Assembly: GCF_044385915.1 (NCBI RefSeq)
Contig: NZ_JBISCC010000129.1
Span: 1 to 64,000, forward strand
Direction of reading: 5' to 3'
DNA from: Thalassobellus citreus
GTDB lineage: Bacteria > Bacteroidota > Bacteroidia > Flavobacteriales > Flavobacteriaceae
DNA: 64,000 nt
Position numbers and translations under genes: made by a program. Positions 36,328 through 45,398 of the stretch are shown piece after piece; position 1 is the first letter of the stretch, and the number at the start of each line of letters is the position of its first letter. The notes beneath the pieces were generated by a model. The model was not told the origin of the DNA, searched no databases, and was given only the letters and a program-made list of their open reading frames with translations.

Positions 36328-36858
36328 TTAAGGTAAGTATGCTTTAGGAATTGGGTTTTCTTCGGTTTCTTGTGTCCAGTAAATGTTAACAATCCACCAA
36401 CGTTCGCCATCATTTAGTAGTTGAATACTATTAATGCCACGCATAAACGGTTTTTCATCAGTTTCACTATAAAACGTTTCATACGAACTAAATACCTGAG
36501 TTATATTTCCGAAAGTATTAACATTACGATGTATTTCTTTTTCAAAAAAACCATTTTCTACAAGCCATTTTCCAGAACTATTAATATAATCGTCTGGTTT
36601 CATATAGCGTATTTCATAAACACCTGCTTTGTTTTTCCATGAAGGGATTAATTTAGCATCAGGTTTAAATAAAAACTTGAAAAGATCCCAGTCTCTTTCT
36701 TTTCCTTTTTCACCAGAAATTACATTGTATAGAGATTCTATAGTATTATCAAGCGTTGATACGTTAGATGAGTAATCTTTTTCCGCTTCAGGGTTTTCTT
36801 GAGAATGTGTTGTTATTGATATGAAACATATCGCTAACAATAATATTAGTTTTTTCAT
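36328..36858 (-). CDS. Secreted NTF2/SnoaL-like protein
   Basis: A 176-residue protein with a clear signal peptide (1-19, ending THSQ). The remainder resembles the NTF2/SnoaL cone fold: YNVISGEKGKERDWDLFKFLF at about 42, FSSYETFYSE at about 126 and RWWIVNIYWTQE near 152. No catalytic residues are conserved enough for a guess. It precedes the S15-family peptidase with an 11-base gap, so the two are probably co-expressed. It may be a binding or accessory protein. Confidence 0.6.
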   Translation of the reverse strand: MKKLILLLAICFISITTHSQENPEAEKDYSSNVSTLDNTIESLYNVISGEKGKERDWDLFKFLFKPDAKLIPSWKNKAGVYEIRYMKPDDYINSSGKWLVENGFFEKEIHRNVNTFGNITQVFSSYETFYSETDEKPFMRGINSIQLLNDGERWWIVNIYWTQETEENPIPKAYLP

Positions 36859-36941
36859 TTATAGAAAGTAATTATTTAAGCGTACAAATTAAAGATTTGT
36901 AAAGCGTTGAAGCGTTAAGGCTTTCTTAAAATTAAGAATTT

Positions 36942-37400
36942 CTATTTGTAATTTTTCTTTATTCTATCTAAATCACGTTTGTTATCACGATCCTTAATAG
37001 TTTCTCGCTTGTCGTATAACTTTTTACCTTTTGCTAAGGCAATGTCTACTTTAGCATAGCCTTTTTCATTTATAAATAAACGTAATGGAATAATAGTAAG
37101 TCCCGTATTTTGAACTTCTTTAAGTAACTTTTTAAGTTCTTTTTTGTTTAAAAGTAGCTTTCTTTCGGCTTTAGGTCTGTGATTGTAGTAATTACCAAAA
37201 GCATATTCTTCAATAGTAGCGTTAATTATAAAAAGTTCTCCTTTTTCATTAAACTCACAAAAACTTTCAGCAATAGAAGCTTTACTGCTTCGTATCGATT
37301 TAATTTCGGTTCCTGTTAATACAATACCAGCGGTATACTTATCTAATATTTCATATAGAAAGCGCGCTTTTTTGTTTTGTATGTTTATGTTTTTCTGCAT
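36942..37400 (-). CDS. smpB: SsrA-binding protein SmpB
   Basis: Binds tmRNA (SsrA) and lets it enter stalled ribosomes for trans-translation. The OB-fold core is clear: KKARFLYEILDKYTAGIVLTGTEIKSIRS, EEYAFGNYYNH and the lysine-rich tail GKKLYDKRETIKDRDNKRDLDRI. I use the ATG at 37400, giving 152 residues, not the upstream TTG at 37409, because that TTG overlaps a -7 box TAGTTTTG (37414-37407) that ends 6 bases before the ATG. Confidence 0.94.
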   Translation of the reverse strand: MQKNINIQNKKARFLYEILDKYTAGIVLTGTEIKSIRSSKASIAESFCEFNEKGELFIINATIEEYAFGNYYNHRPKAERKLLLNKKELKKLLKEVQNTGLTIIPLRLFINEKGYAKVDIALAKGKKLYDKRETIKDRDNKRDLDRIKKNYK

Positions 37401-37406
37401 GGAGCA

Positions 37407-37414
37407 CAAAACTA
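37407..37414 (-). promoter_or_regulatory. -7 promoter element of smpB (likely leaderless)
   Basis: Minus strand reads TAGTTTTG, matching TAnnTTTG, followed by TGCTCC and the ATG. Transcription should start at or next to the ATG, which also excludes the longer TTG start. No clear -33 TTG. Confidence 0.45.
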
Positions 37415-37537
37415 CATAAATTTATTTTCTCTAGGTTAGTTGAAATTGTTGAAAAGTTAAATATTATGAAATAGATTTTGAATTTGTTTAAATACAAGTA
37501 ATTTAGTTGCTTACTTAAATCGCTATTTATTATTTAT

Positions 37538-39139
37538 ATGAAGAAATTCCTTTGTTCTGTACTTGTTTTAATCCTTTTAGTATCGTGTAATAGTGTTAAA
37601 AAATATAACGAACAAACTACAAAACTACATGCTGTTGAAGATTTGCGAAACGATATAGATAAAGTATATGGGCAGTTAAAGAAAAATCATCCTAAATTGT
37701 ATCAATACATTTCTAAAGAAGATTTAGATTTTAAATTCGATAGTCTTAAAACTTCAATAAAACACCCTATAAATTCACGCGATTTTTATAAAAAGTTAGC
37801 ACCTGTAATCAGATTTGTAAGGCAGGGACATATTTCTGTAGGCTCTGTTAATAAACGTTTTACCAAAAAGGAGCGTAAGCTATTAAAAAAGAAAAAATTT
37901 CAGTTTTATAATTTAGATTTTGAATATTTAAATCGGAAACTTTGGGTGACTAATGCTAGAGGAGAAGACTCTTTATTAATAGGAAGTGAGGTTGTTAAAA
38001 TAGCCGATGAGTTGGCAACCGATTTAGTAGAACGTTATAAAACACGTTTTGCTTCCGATGGTTATAATGAAACATTATATAACAGGTATGTTGGTAAAGG
38101 CTTTCGATATTTTTATTATAAAGACAAAGGTTTTTTAGATAGTTTAACCATAACATTTAAATTGAAAGACTCTTTGTTTAATAAAACATTTAAGCGTATT
38201 GAGAAAGATAAAAAGCAGGATTCTATTGCTGATAAAAAGAAGGAAGCAAAAGTAAAGAAACCGAAATTAACTAAAACAGAAAAAAAGAATAACCGCATTG
38301 CAGCTAAAATAAAACGTAAGAAAGACAGGAAATATGGGTTTATAAGTAAAGACAAAGGTTATACCAGAAATTTTAAGTTTTTAGAAGCCGATAGTACTGT
38401 GGCTTACATGAAGATTAAAGCTTTTGGCAATAGAAATTATAAGAAATTTTATAAAGAGAGTTTTGCCAAATTAGATTCCGCTAAAACTAAAAATGTTATT
38501 ATAGATTTAAGAGATAATGGAGGCGGAAGAATTGCAGAAATAGATTATTTGTATTCATATTTAACTCAAGAAAACTATCAGTTAATTACTAAAAGCGAGG
38601 TAAATAGTAGATTTCCTATGATGAAATCATTTTTAAGTAATGGAAACTCTCCTATTTTAAAAGCACTAGGTGTGTTGTTAGTTTTTGAGCCTTTATCTCT
38701 TACAGTTCAGTATTTAAATACAAAAAAAATAGATGATAAAATATATTTCAAAATGAAATATAACAAGTTTAGAAAACCAAAACCATTAAATTATAAAGGA
38801 AACTTGTATGTGTTAATTAACGGGAATTCTTTTTCGGCATCATCATTAATATCAACACATTTAAAAGCAAATAAACGTGCTATTTTTGTTGGCGAAGAAA
38901 CCGGTGGTGCATACAATGGATGTGTTGCTGGGTTTTATAAATTATATAAGTTGCCTACATCAAAATTAAAAATAAGAATGGGCTTGATGCAAATAGAAAC
39001 ATTACATAAACAAAACCCTGATGGCTATGGTATAAAACCAGATGTTGAAATATTACCAACAATTGAAGATAGAAAACTTAAAAAAGATCCAGAATTAGAA
39101 TGGGTTTTAGCTCATATTAACAAAAAGAAGCATTCGTAA
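37538..39139 (+). CDS. S41-family (C-terminal processing-type) peptidase lipoprotein with basic insert
   Basis: Serine protease of the S41/tail-specific type, secreted and lipid-anchored (lipobox LVSC, Cys near 18). A tail-specific N-terminal part is followed by the protease core: VIIDLRDNGGG (about 325), NGNSFSASSLIS with the catalytic Ser and GEETGGAYNG, with the family Lys expected nearby. A highly basic insert of about 45 residues (about 218-265: KKDKK, KKKEAKVKKPKLTK, KIKRKKDRK) interrupts the region before the core and looks disordered. Length 533. Substrate unknown. Confidence 0.85.
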   Translation: MKKFLCSVLVLILLVSCNSVKKYNEQTTKLHAVEDLRNDIDKVYGQLKKNHPKLYQYISKEDLDFKFDSLKTSIKHPINSRDFYKKLAPVIRFVRQGHISVGSVNKRFTKKERKLLKKKKFQFYNLDFEYLNRKLWVTNARGEDSLLIGSEVVKIADELATDLVERYKTRFASDGYNETLYNRYVGKGFRYFYYKDKGFLDSLTITFKLKDSLFNKTFKRIEKDKKQDSIADKKKEAKVKKPKLTKTEKKNNRIAAKIKRKKDRKYGFISKDKGYTRNFKFLEADSTVAYMKIKAFGNRNYKKFYKESFAKLDSAKTKNVIIDLRDNGGGRIAEIDYLYSYLTQENYQLITKSEVNSRFPMMKSFLSNGNSPILKALGVLLVFEPLSLTVQYLNTKKIDDKIYFKMKYNKFRKPKPLNYKGNLYVLINGNSFSASSLISTHLKANKRAIFVGEETGGAYNGCVAGFYKLYKLPTSKLKIRMGLMQIETLHKQNPDGYGIKPDVEILPTIEDRKLKKDPELEWVLAHINKKKHS

Positions 39140-39218
39140 TTAAAAGTTAGAGTTATTGCGAATTTATATCGACTTTATTGTTAAAATTATAAATTCATTT
39201 ATAAAATATTGTTTTTTA

Positions 39219-39248
39219 TTGCCTTCCCATAAAACATTTGTATTTTTG
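39219..39248 (+). promoter_or_regulatory. Promoter of lpdA (TTG-N19-TATTTTTG)
   Basis: TTG (39219-39221) and TATTTTTG (39241-39248) are separated by 19 bases, the Bacteroidota consensus. Start predicted near 39255, giving a leader of about 30 bases. Confidence 0.7.
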
Positions 39249-39284
39249 AAATTGATTTAAAAAAACGAACGTCAAAAATATATT

Positions 39285-40685
39285 ATGAACTCATACGATG
39301 TAGCCGTTATAGGCTCAGGTCCTGGAGGATATGTTGCAGCTATACGTTGCGCACAATTAGGCATGAAAACTGCCATTATAGAAAAATATAGTACACTAGG
39401 CGGAACCTGTTTAAATGTAGGTTGTATACCAAGTAAAGCACTTTTAGATTCGTCTCACCATTACGAAGATGCTATTAAACATTTTGAAGAGCATGGAATT
39501 GAAGTTCCTGGTGAAGTTAAAGTGAATTTAGAAAAAATGATAGCTCGTAAACAAGCTGTTGTAGATCAAACTACTGGTGGGATTGACTTTTTAATGAAGA
39601 AAAACAACATTGATGTTTATCAAGGTTTAGGAAGCTTTAAAGATGCAACGCATATTACAATTTCAGGAGAAGAAACTACCGAGATTGAAGCAAAAAATAC
39701 CATTATTGCTACAGGAAGTAAGCCGTCAAGTTTACCTTTTATTTCTATAGATAAAGAACGTGTTATAACATCTACTGAAGCTTTAAAACTTAAAGAAATT
39801 CCAAAACATTTAATCGTTATTGGAGGAGGTGTTATTGGTTTAGAGCTTGGGCAAGTTTATAAGCGTTTAGGAGCAGAAGTATCAGTAGTAGAGTATGCCG
39901 ATAGAATTGTACCAACAATGGATAAAGGGGTTTCTAAAGAACTTAATAAAGTTTTAAAGAAACAAAAATTCAAAATAAATGCTTCACATCAAGTAAAATC
40001 TGTAGAGCGTGTTGGCGATGAAGTTATCGTGAAAGCAGATAATAAAAAAGGAGAAGAAGTAACCTTTACAGGCGACTATTGTTTAGTATCTGTGGGGCGT
40101 AAACCTTATACAGATGGATTAAATGCTGAAGCTGCAGGCGTAAAACTGACTGATAGAGGTCAAGTTGAAGTTAACGATCATTTACAAACAAGCGCATCAA
40201 ATATCTATGCAATTGGTGATGTTGTAAAAGGTGCTATGTTAGCTCATAAAGCTGAAGAAGAAGGTGTTTTTGTTGCTGAAACTTTAGCAGGACAAAAACC
40301 ACATATCGATTATAATTTAATTCCAGGTGTTGTTTATACATGGCCAGAAGTTGCTGCTGTTGGTAAAACCGAAGAGCAACTTAAAGAGGCTGGTGTAGCA
40401 TACAAAACAGGGCAGTTTCCTATGCGTGCTTTAGGTAGAAGTAGAGCGAGTATGGATTTAGATGGTTTTGTAAAGATTTTAGCAGATAAAACTACCGATG
40501 AAATTTTAGGCGTTCATATGGTTGGTGCTCGTGCTGCCGATATGATTGCAGAAGCTGTAGTGGCTATGGAATATAGAGCATCTGCTGAAGATGTGTCTAG
40601 AATGTCTCATGCACATCCTACATTTACCGAAGCTATTAAAGAAGCTGCTTTAGCGGCAACTGATGATAGAGCGTTGCATATTTAA
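39285..40685 (+). CDS. lpdA: Dihydrolipoyl dehydrogenase (E3)
   Basis: FAD-dependent E3 subunit that reoxidises lipoamide in 2-oxo acid dehydrogenase complexes and the glycine cleavage system. FAD-binding GSGPGG (10-15), the redox disulfide C42/C47 in GGTCLNVGCIPSK, an NAD-binding GGGVIGLELG and the C-terminal active-site block SHAHPTFTEAIKE with the catalytic His and Glu. Length 466 is normal. Own promoter and a strong terminator flank it; no other complex subunits are nearby. A relic of its 3' end lies 1 kb downstream (41675-41740). Confidence 0.97.
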   Translation: MNSYDVAVIGSGPGGYVAAIRCAQLGMKTAIIEKYSTLGGTCLNVGCIPSKALLDSSHHYEDAIKHFEEHGIEVPGEVKVNLEKMIARKQAVVDQTTGGIDFLMKKNNIDVYQGLGSFKDATHITISGEETTEIEAKNTIIATGSKPSSLPFISIDKERVITSTEALKLKEIPKHLIVIGGGVIGLELGQVYKRLGAEVSVVEYADRIVPTMDKGVSKELNKVLKKQKFKINASHQVKSVERVGDEVIVKADNKKGEEVTFTGDYCLVSVGRKPYTDGLNAEAAGVKLTDRGQVEVNDHLQTSASNIYAIGDVVKGAMLAHKAEEEGVFVAETLAGQKPHIDYNLIPGVVYTWPEVAAVGKTEEQLKEAGVAYKTGQFPMRALGRSRASMDLDGFVKILADKTTDEILGVHMVGARAADMIAEAVVAMEYRASAEDVSRMSHAHPTFTEAIKEAALAATDDRALHI

Positions 40686-40719
40686 TATTTTAGAAATATA
40701 ACAACAGTTTATATAAACA

Positions 40720-40752
40720 AAAAGAGCGAACCAGTTGGTTCGCTCTTTTTTT
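40720..40752 (+). terminator. Terminator of lpdA
   Basis: AAAGAGCGAACC (40721-40732) pairs with GGTTCGCTCTTT (40737-40748) around AGTT, followed by a T-run. It lies about 35 bases after lpdA and, read on the other strand, also serves the convergent nuclease gene. Confidence 0.9.
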
Positions 40753-40767
40753 ATATTTATTATTCGT

Positions 40768-41550
40768 TTAAAACAAATCATTCAAAATTTTAGCTAATCG
40801 AATACCGCCTTTTTGGAGTTGCGCTCTTACGGTTTTAAAGTTATCATAAGAATAGCGGTAGCGTAAATTTTCTTCAGGTTTAACGTTAGCATATATTTGT
40901 TTTGTTAATTTATGCGTGTCATTTACCCAATCAACTATACTTCCTGCTTGTATCGCTTTTACTTGTTCTTTGCTTAACACATCGGCATTTTCAGCAAGTT
41001 CGCTATAACTCATATCATAACTATTAATCATTTTGGTGTCCCAAACGGCATGTAGGTTTGTGTCGTTGTAAAACCATTGCAGTTCAAAATCGTTTCCGCC
41101 TTTATCCTCAGCAAGTCCAACATGCATTGGTTGGTGTAAATCGCCAATAAAATGAATTAATAATTTTAGATAAAAAGCTTTGTCGTCATCACTAGAATTG
41201 TCGTCTTTAATAATTTTAATACAATGTTCAATTCCTGTAACAAGGTCGCCTGATTCACTTTTTTTAGAATCCTCATAATTTGAGTCTAAAGGCATATTTA
41301 CATAATGCCATGTGTAAAAGTCGTTATATCTTTTGTCTGATTTTATATCATCTGCATAAGTAGAAACAAATGCTAAAGATTCGTTATGCAGTAACTCTCT
41401 AAGTTTTCTTTTGGTTTTCGATTTAAGGTATTGATCTGCAATTTTTCCAACTACGCGGTGTCCTGTTGGTCCCCAGATATCGTTGGAAGCAGAACTATAA
41501 TTAGAAAGTGAAAAAAGAAAAATTAGTAAGTAAACAAGAGGTGTTTTCAT
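40768..41550 (-). CDS. S1/P1-type zinc nuclease (secreted)
   Basis: Extracellular zinc-dependent single-strand nuclease. Signal peptide of about 22-25 residues; the mature N-terminal Trp26, which serves as zinc ligand in this family, is followed by GPTGHRVVG with a zinc His31. Other ligands: HYVNMP, HFIGDLHQPMHVG (multiple His) and HAVWD. Length 260 is normal. Probable role: nucleic-acid scavenging. It is inserted between lpdA and an lpdA relic, so it may have arrived with, or after, a local rearrangement. Confidence 0.93.
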   Translation of the reverse strand: MKTPLVYLLIFLFSLSNYSSASNDIWGPTGHRVVGKIADQYLKSKTKRKLRELLHNESLAFVSTYADDIKSDKRYNDFYTWHYVNMPLDSNYEDSKKSESGDLVTGIEHCIKIIKDDNSSDDDKAFYLKLLIHFIGDLHQPMHVGLAEDKGGNDFELQWFYNDTNLHAVWDTKMINSYDMSYSELAENADVLSKEQVKAIQAGSIVDWVNDTHKLTKQIYANVKPEENLRYRYSYDNFKTVRAQLQKGGIRLAKILNDLF

Positions 41551-41674
41551 GGGGTAAATTATTTATATAAAATAAAATTAGTAAAAAAATACTTTATAAT
41601 GTAACCTTTTATGTTTTCATATGGCAATTAGGTAAATATTTGTTTTATCAATAAAAAATAAACAGGCAATTATA

Positions 41675-41740
41675 TTTACAGAAGCTATTAAAGAGACTGT
41701 TATAGCGGCTGTAGAAAATAGAGTCAAGTTGTATATATAA
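41675..41740 (+). pseudogene. Relic of the 3' end of a second lpdA copy
   Basis: From TTT at 41675 the frame reads FTEAIKE then TVIAAVENRVKLYI and TAA (41738-41740). The intact lpdA ends FTEAIKE, AALAATDDRALHI, stop. The bases also align: TTTAC-GAAGCTATTAAAGA, then GCGGC and GATAGAG/AATAGAG, with one extra codon before the end. Homology stops abruptly upstream of the first Phe. A terminator follows (41785-41810), as after lpdA. The gene part upstream has been lost or replaced by the divergent nuclease region. Confidence 0.75.
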
Positions 41741-41784
41741 ACTTTAACTTTTTATATAGTTAAACTTTTTATAACAATTAAAAG

Positions 41785-41810
41785 AACAACCTAAAAAGGT
41801 TGTTTTTTTA
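41785..41810 (+). terminator. Terminator after the lpdA relic
   Basis: AACAACCT (41785-41792) and AGGTTGTT (41797-41804) around AAAA, followed by TTTTTTT. It lies 45 bases after the relic's stop codon, mirroring lpdA. It is probably a left-over of the former gene. Confidence 0.75.
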
Positions 41811-41906
41811 TGCCTAAAAAATAAATATAGTAATTCATGCAACCTTTTGTTTTTTTATATGTCAATGAAGTAGTTGTTTATTTCATCAATCAAAAAACGA
41901 ATAATT

Positions 41907-42047
41907 ATGAATCAAAAAGGCGCAAATCAGTCAACTAAAATTTTTAGACCTTTTTTAGGCTTTGGATGGCATACAGAAACTAGTTCAAGAAATAATGCTT
42001 CAACTAGAGAAAGAACGTTTCAAAATAATAATATAAAACAATTATAA
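41907..42047 (+). CDS. Candidate 46-residue small protein upstream of TonB receptor
   Basis: ATG-to-TAA frame of 46 codons beginning MNQKGANQSTKIF. It is polar, rich in N, T and R, with no membrane segment or signal, and ends NNNIKQL. It lies 49 bases before the receptor and could be a leader peptide or a small protein. The leader AATCAAAAAAC before its ATG resembles that of the gene at 49196. No homologue is recognised and random occurrence is possible. Confidence 0.3.
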   Translation: MNQKGANQSTKIFRPFLGFGWHTETSSRNNASTRERTFQNNNIKQL

Positions 42048-42096
42048 TCATCAATAAGAAAATAGTCATTCATTAAAAAAACGATCAATTATTAAA

Positions 42097-44478
42097 ATGA
42101 AAAATCAAAAAACGAAACAAATAGCATTTCTATTTATGTTATTAACAACGGTTATGTTTTCACAAGAAAATTTTACTGTTAGTGGAATAATTAAAGAAGC
42201 TAGTAACGGAGAAACCGCATTTGGAGCCTCTGTATTTTTAAAAGGAACCTCTATTGGGGCAGTAAGTAATGAGTATGGTTTTTATTCTATTTCAGCTCCT
42301 AAAGGCACATATACACTTGTTGTGTCTTATATAGGATTTGAAGATGTGAGTCAGGAATTCATCTTAGATAAAAACCAAAAAATAAATTTTGAAATTAAGG
42401 AAACGTCAACGCAGTTAGACGAGGTGCTTATTACAGCTGAAGAAACAGAACGTGTAAACCTTAAAAAACCAGAAATGAGTGTTTCTAAATTAAATATAAA
42501 AACAGTCAAACAAATGCCAGTGGTTTTAGGAGAGGTAGATATTATTAAATCGTTGCAAATGTTACCAGGAGTAACAAAAAATGGTGAAGGATCAGGTGGT
42601 TTTCATGTACGTGGTGGTGCTGTAGATCAGAATTTAGTATTGCTAGATGAAGCTATTATTTATAATACATCACATATGTTAGGTTTCTTTTCTGTTTTTA
42701 ATGCCGATGCTATAAAAGATATTAAATTGTATAAAGGTGGTATCCCTGCGCGTTTTGGAGGTAGAACATCTTCGGTTTTAGATATTCGTCAAAAAGATGG
42801 AAATAGTAAAAACCTATCCTTAACAGGTGGTATTGGGCTAATTTCTAGCAGGCTTACTGTTGAAGGTCCTATGTTTAAAGAAAAAGGATCTTTTTTAGTA
42901 TCAGGCAGAAGTTCTTATGCAAATCTGTTTTTAAAAGCTGCGGATGAAGATAGTAGAGTTGGTTTTTACGATTTAAACCTAAAGACTAATTATAAATTAA
43001 ACACTAATAATAAATTATACTTATCAGGATATTTTGGTAGAGATACTTTTAGGTTAGGAGAAAGTTTTAAAACAAGTTATGGTAATACGTCTGGAAATTT
43101 AAGATGGAATCATATTTTTAATGAAAAATTATTTTCGAACTTGTCTTTAATTTATAGTAAATATGATTACGACTTAGGAATTACGAGTGAGGAGTTCGAT
43201 TGGGTGTCGTCTATTACAAATTACAATGTTAAATACGATTTTAAATACTATGCCAGTAATAATTTTAAGTTAGATTTTGGTGCGAGTTCTATTTATTATG
43301 ATTTTGATCCTGGACAAATACGCCCAACTTCTGAAACTTCAGAAGTGAATCCATTAACTTTAGATAGAAAAAAAGCTTTTGAAAGTGGTTTGTATATTAA
43401 TGCAGAGCATAAATTAAGCGATAAATTAACAGTTCAATATGGTTTAAGATATAGTGCCTTTAGCCGTTTAGGAGGGCAAGCTATTACAGATTATGCAAAT
43501 AATCAACCCGTAGTTTATAATAGTCTTTTAGGAATTTATGAACGTGGTACTGCAATAGGAGAGACCAATTATAAAAAAGACGAAACTATAAAAACCTTTG
43601 GTAATTTAGAGCCTAGAGCATCTTTGGCATACCAATTAAACGAATCGTCTTCAATAAAAGCAGGATATTCAAGAGCTGCTCAATATATTCATTTGCTATC
43701 AAACACTACATCTGTAACACCTTTAGATGTTTGGACTACAAGTGGGAAATATATAAAACCACAATTATCTAATCAGTATGCTTTAGGATATTTTAGAAAT
43801 TTTAAAGACAAAAAATATTCATTAGAAGTTGAAGGGTATTATAAAACTACAGATAACCGAATAGATTACATTGATGGATCCGATTTAATAGGAAATAATA
43901 CTATTGAAACCGAAGTTTTAAACGGTGAAGCACGCGCTTATGGTTTAGAGTTTTTAGTTCGTAAAAATGAAGGGCGTTTTACAGGTTGGATTGCATATAC
44001 CTTATCTAAAGCAGAGCAAAGAACCTTAGGAGGTATTGCAGGAGGTCCAGGAATTAATAATGGAAATTGGTATAACTCGGCTTTCGATAGAACACACGAT
44101 TTCTCAATTACTGGTGCATATGAGCTTAATGATAAATGGACATTTGGTAGTAATTTGGTGTTTCAAACAGGACGACCAGTAACGTATCCAAACGGTCAGT
44201 ATCAATATGAAGGACAATCAATAGCTAGTTTTTCTGCTAGAAATTCAAATCGATTACCTGCTTATCATAGGTTAGATATTTCAGCAATATATAAACCTAA
44301 TAGAAAACCAAACAAACGATGGAAAGGCGAATGGGTTTTTGGTATATATAATGTATATAATCATAAAAACGCAGCATCTATATCGTTTGCCCAAAATCAA
44401 GATTTAGGAATTAACGAAGCCACAAGAACGGCTATTTTCGGAATGGTGCCATCAGTAACTTATAACTTTAAATTTTAA
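42097..44478 (+). CDS. TonB-dependent outer-membrane receptor with carboxypeptidase-like domain (pair 2)
   Basis: Outer-membrane active-transport receptor, 793 residues. Signal peptide (about 1-22, ending MFSQ), carboxypeptidase-like beta domain (about 25-110: GAVSNEYGFYSISAPKG), plug (about 120-230: GFHVRGGAVDQNLVLLDEA), then barrel ending PSVTYNFKF. It is a close paralogue of the receptor at 9375-11750: the plug regions share NEYGFYSI, PVVLGE, FFSVFN, DAIKD and LYKGGIPAR. The DUF4249 gene follows 5 bases later. Ligand unknown; it is not of SusC type by length. Confidence 0.88.
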   Translation: MKNQKTKQIAFLFMLLTTVMFSQENFTVSGIIKEASNGETAFGASVFLKGTSIGAVSNEYGFYSISAPKGTYTLVVSYIGFEDVSQEFILDKNQKINFEIKETSTQLDEVLITAEETERVNLKKPEMSVSKLNIKTVKQMPVVLGEVDIIKSLQMLPGVTKNGEGSGGFHVRGGAVDQNLVLLDEAIIYNTSHMLGFFSVFNADAIKDIKLYKGGIPARFGGRTSSVLDIRQKDGNSKNLSLTGGIGLISSRLTVEGPMFKEKGSFLVSGRSSYANLFLKAADEDSRVGFYDLNLKTNYKLNTNNKLYLSGYFGRDTFRLGESFKTSYGNTSGNLRWNHIFNEKLFSNLSLIYSKYDYDLGITSEEFDWVSSITNYNVKYDFKYYASNNFKLDFGASSIYYDFDPGQIRPTSETSEVNPLTLDRKKAFESGLYINAEHKLSDKLTVQYGLRYSAFSRLGGQAITDYANNQPVVYNSLLGIYERGTAIGETNYKKDETIKTFGNLEPRASLAYQLNESSSIKAGYSRAAQYIHLLSNTTSVTPLDVWTTSGKYIKPQLSNQYALGYFRNFKDKKYSLEVEGYYKTTDNRIDYIDGSDLIGNNTIETEVLNGEARAYGLEFLVRKNEGRFTGWIAYTLSKAEQRTLGGIAGGPGINNGNWYNSAFDRTHDFSITGAYELNDKWTFGSNLVFQTGRPVTYPNGQYQYEGQSIASFSARNSNRLPAYHRLDISAIYKPNRKPNKRWKGEWVFGIYNVYNHKNAASISFAQNQDLGINEATRTAIFGMVPSVTYNFKF

Positions 44479-44483
44479 GAAAA

Positions 44484-45329
44484 ATGAATTCATATTTTAA
44501 ATTAACCATATTACTTTTTGTTTTAGTTTTTACATCTTGTGAAGATGTTATAGATGTAGATGTTCAAGAAGCACCGTCTAGATTAGTTATTGAAGCTTCT
44601 CTTGATTGGGAAAAGGGAACAACAGGAAACAATCAAACAATAAAATTAAGTAAATCGACGCCTTATTTTGATGCCAATACCAATGTAAGTGTTACCAATG
44701 CTTCTGTTAAAGTTACAAATGATGATAGTGCCCAAGAATTTGTGTTTACGCATCAAGCTAATGGCATTTATACAACAAACCAGTTTGTCCCTGTTACAAA
44801 TGCTACTTATACTTTAGAAGTTGTTTATGAAGGCGAAACGTATACCGCTAATGAAACTTTAACAACAGTTACAGACATAACAAATATTACTCAGTCTGTT
44901 GAAGATGGTTTTGATGATGAAGCTTTAGAATTTAATGTTGTTTTTACAGATCCTGTAGATGAAGAAAATTATTATTTATTTAAAGTTCAAAGACAAGGCG
45001 ATTTGCTTCCAGAATTAGAAGATGTAGATGATGAATTTGTAAATGGTAATGAAATTACTTGGTGGTTTGAAAACGAAGAAGATGAAGATACCGATAAGAT
45101 AGAAGAATATAAACCAGGAGATATTGTAGATATTTCATTTTTTGGTATTTCTGAAGCATATCATAACTATATTAAAGTTTTAATAGAACAATCTGAAGGC
45201 GCAGGTCTTTTTAGTACAACACCAGTACCTTTAAAAGGTAACTGTATTAATACAACAACTCCAGATAATTATGCTTATGGCTATTTTAGGGTAACTCAAG
45301 TAGTTAAAACTAGCTATACTTTTCAGTAG
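44484..45329 (+). CDS. DUF4249 lipoprotein, partner of TonB receptor (pair 2)
   Basis: Surface lipoprotein with lipobox FTSC (Cys near 19) and the DUF4249 N-terminal block EDVIDVDVQEAPSRLVIEAS. An acidic stretch in the middle (ENEEDEDTDKIEE) distinguishes it from its paralogue at 8556. C-terminus GNCINTTTPDNYAYGYF. Co-transcribed with the receptor 5 bases upstream. Its own terminator follows (45356-45393). Probably helps the receptor catch its ligand. Confidence 0.8.
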   Translation: MNSYFKLTILLFVLVFTSCEDVIDVDVQEAPSRLVIEASLDWEKGTTGNNQTIKLSKSTPYFDANTNVSVTNASVKVTNDDSAQEFVFTHQANGIYTTNQFVPVTNATYTLEVVYEGETYTANETLTTVTDITNITQSVEDGFDDEALEFNVVFTDPVDEENYYLFKVQRQGDLLPELEDVDDEFVNGNEITWWFENEEDEDTDKIEEYKPGDIVDISFFGISEAYHNYIKVLIEQSEGAGLFSTTPVPLKGNCINTTTPDNYAYGYFRVTQVVKTSYTFQ

Positions 45330-45355
45330 TTGCTATTGTTTTTTTGTTTTAGAAT

Positions 45356-45398
45356 GAACCACCAATTTTATTTCAATAAAAGATTGGTGGTTCTTTAA
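45356..45398 (+). terminator. Terminator of TonB/DUF4249 pair 2
   Basis: GAACCACCAAT (45356-45366) pairs with ATTGGTGGTTC (45383-45393), an 11-bp stem with a 16-base loop, followed by TTTAATTT. Confidence 0.7.
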
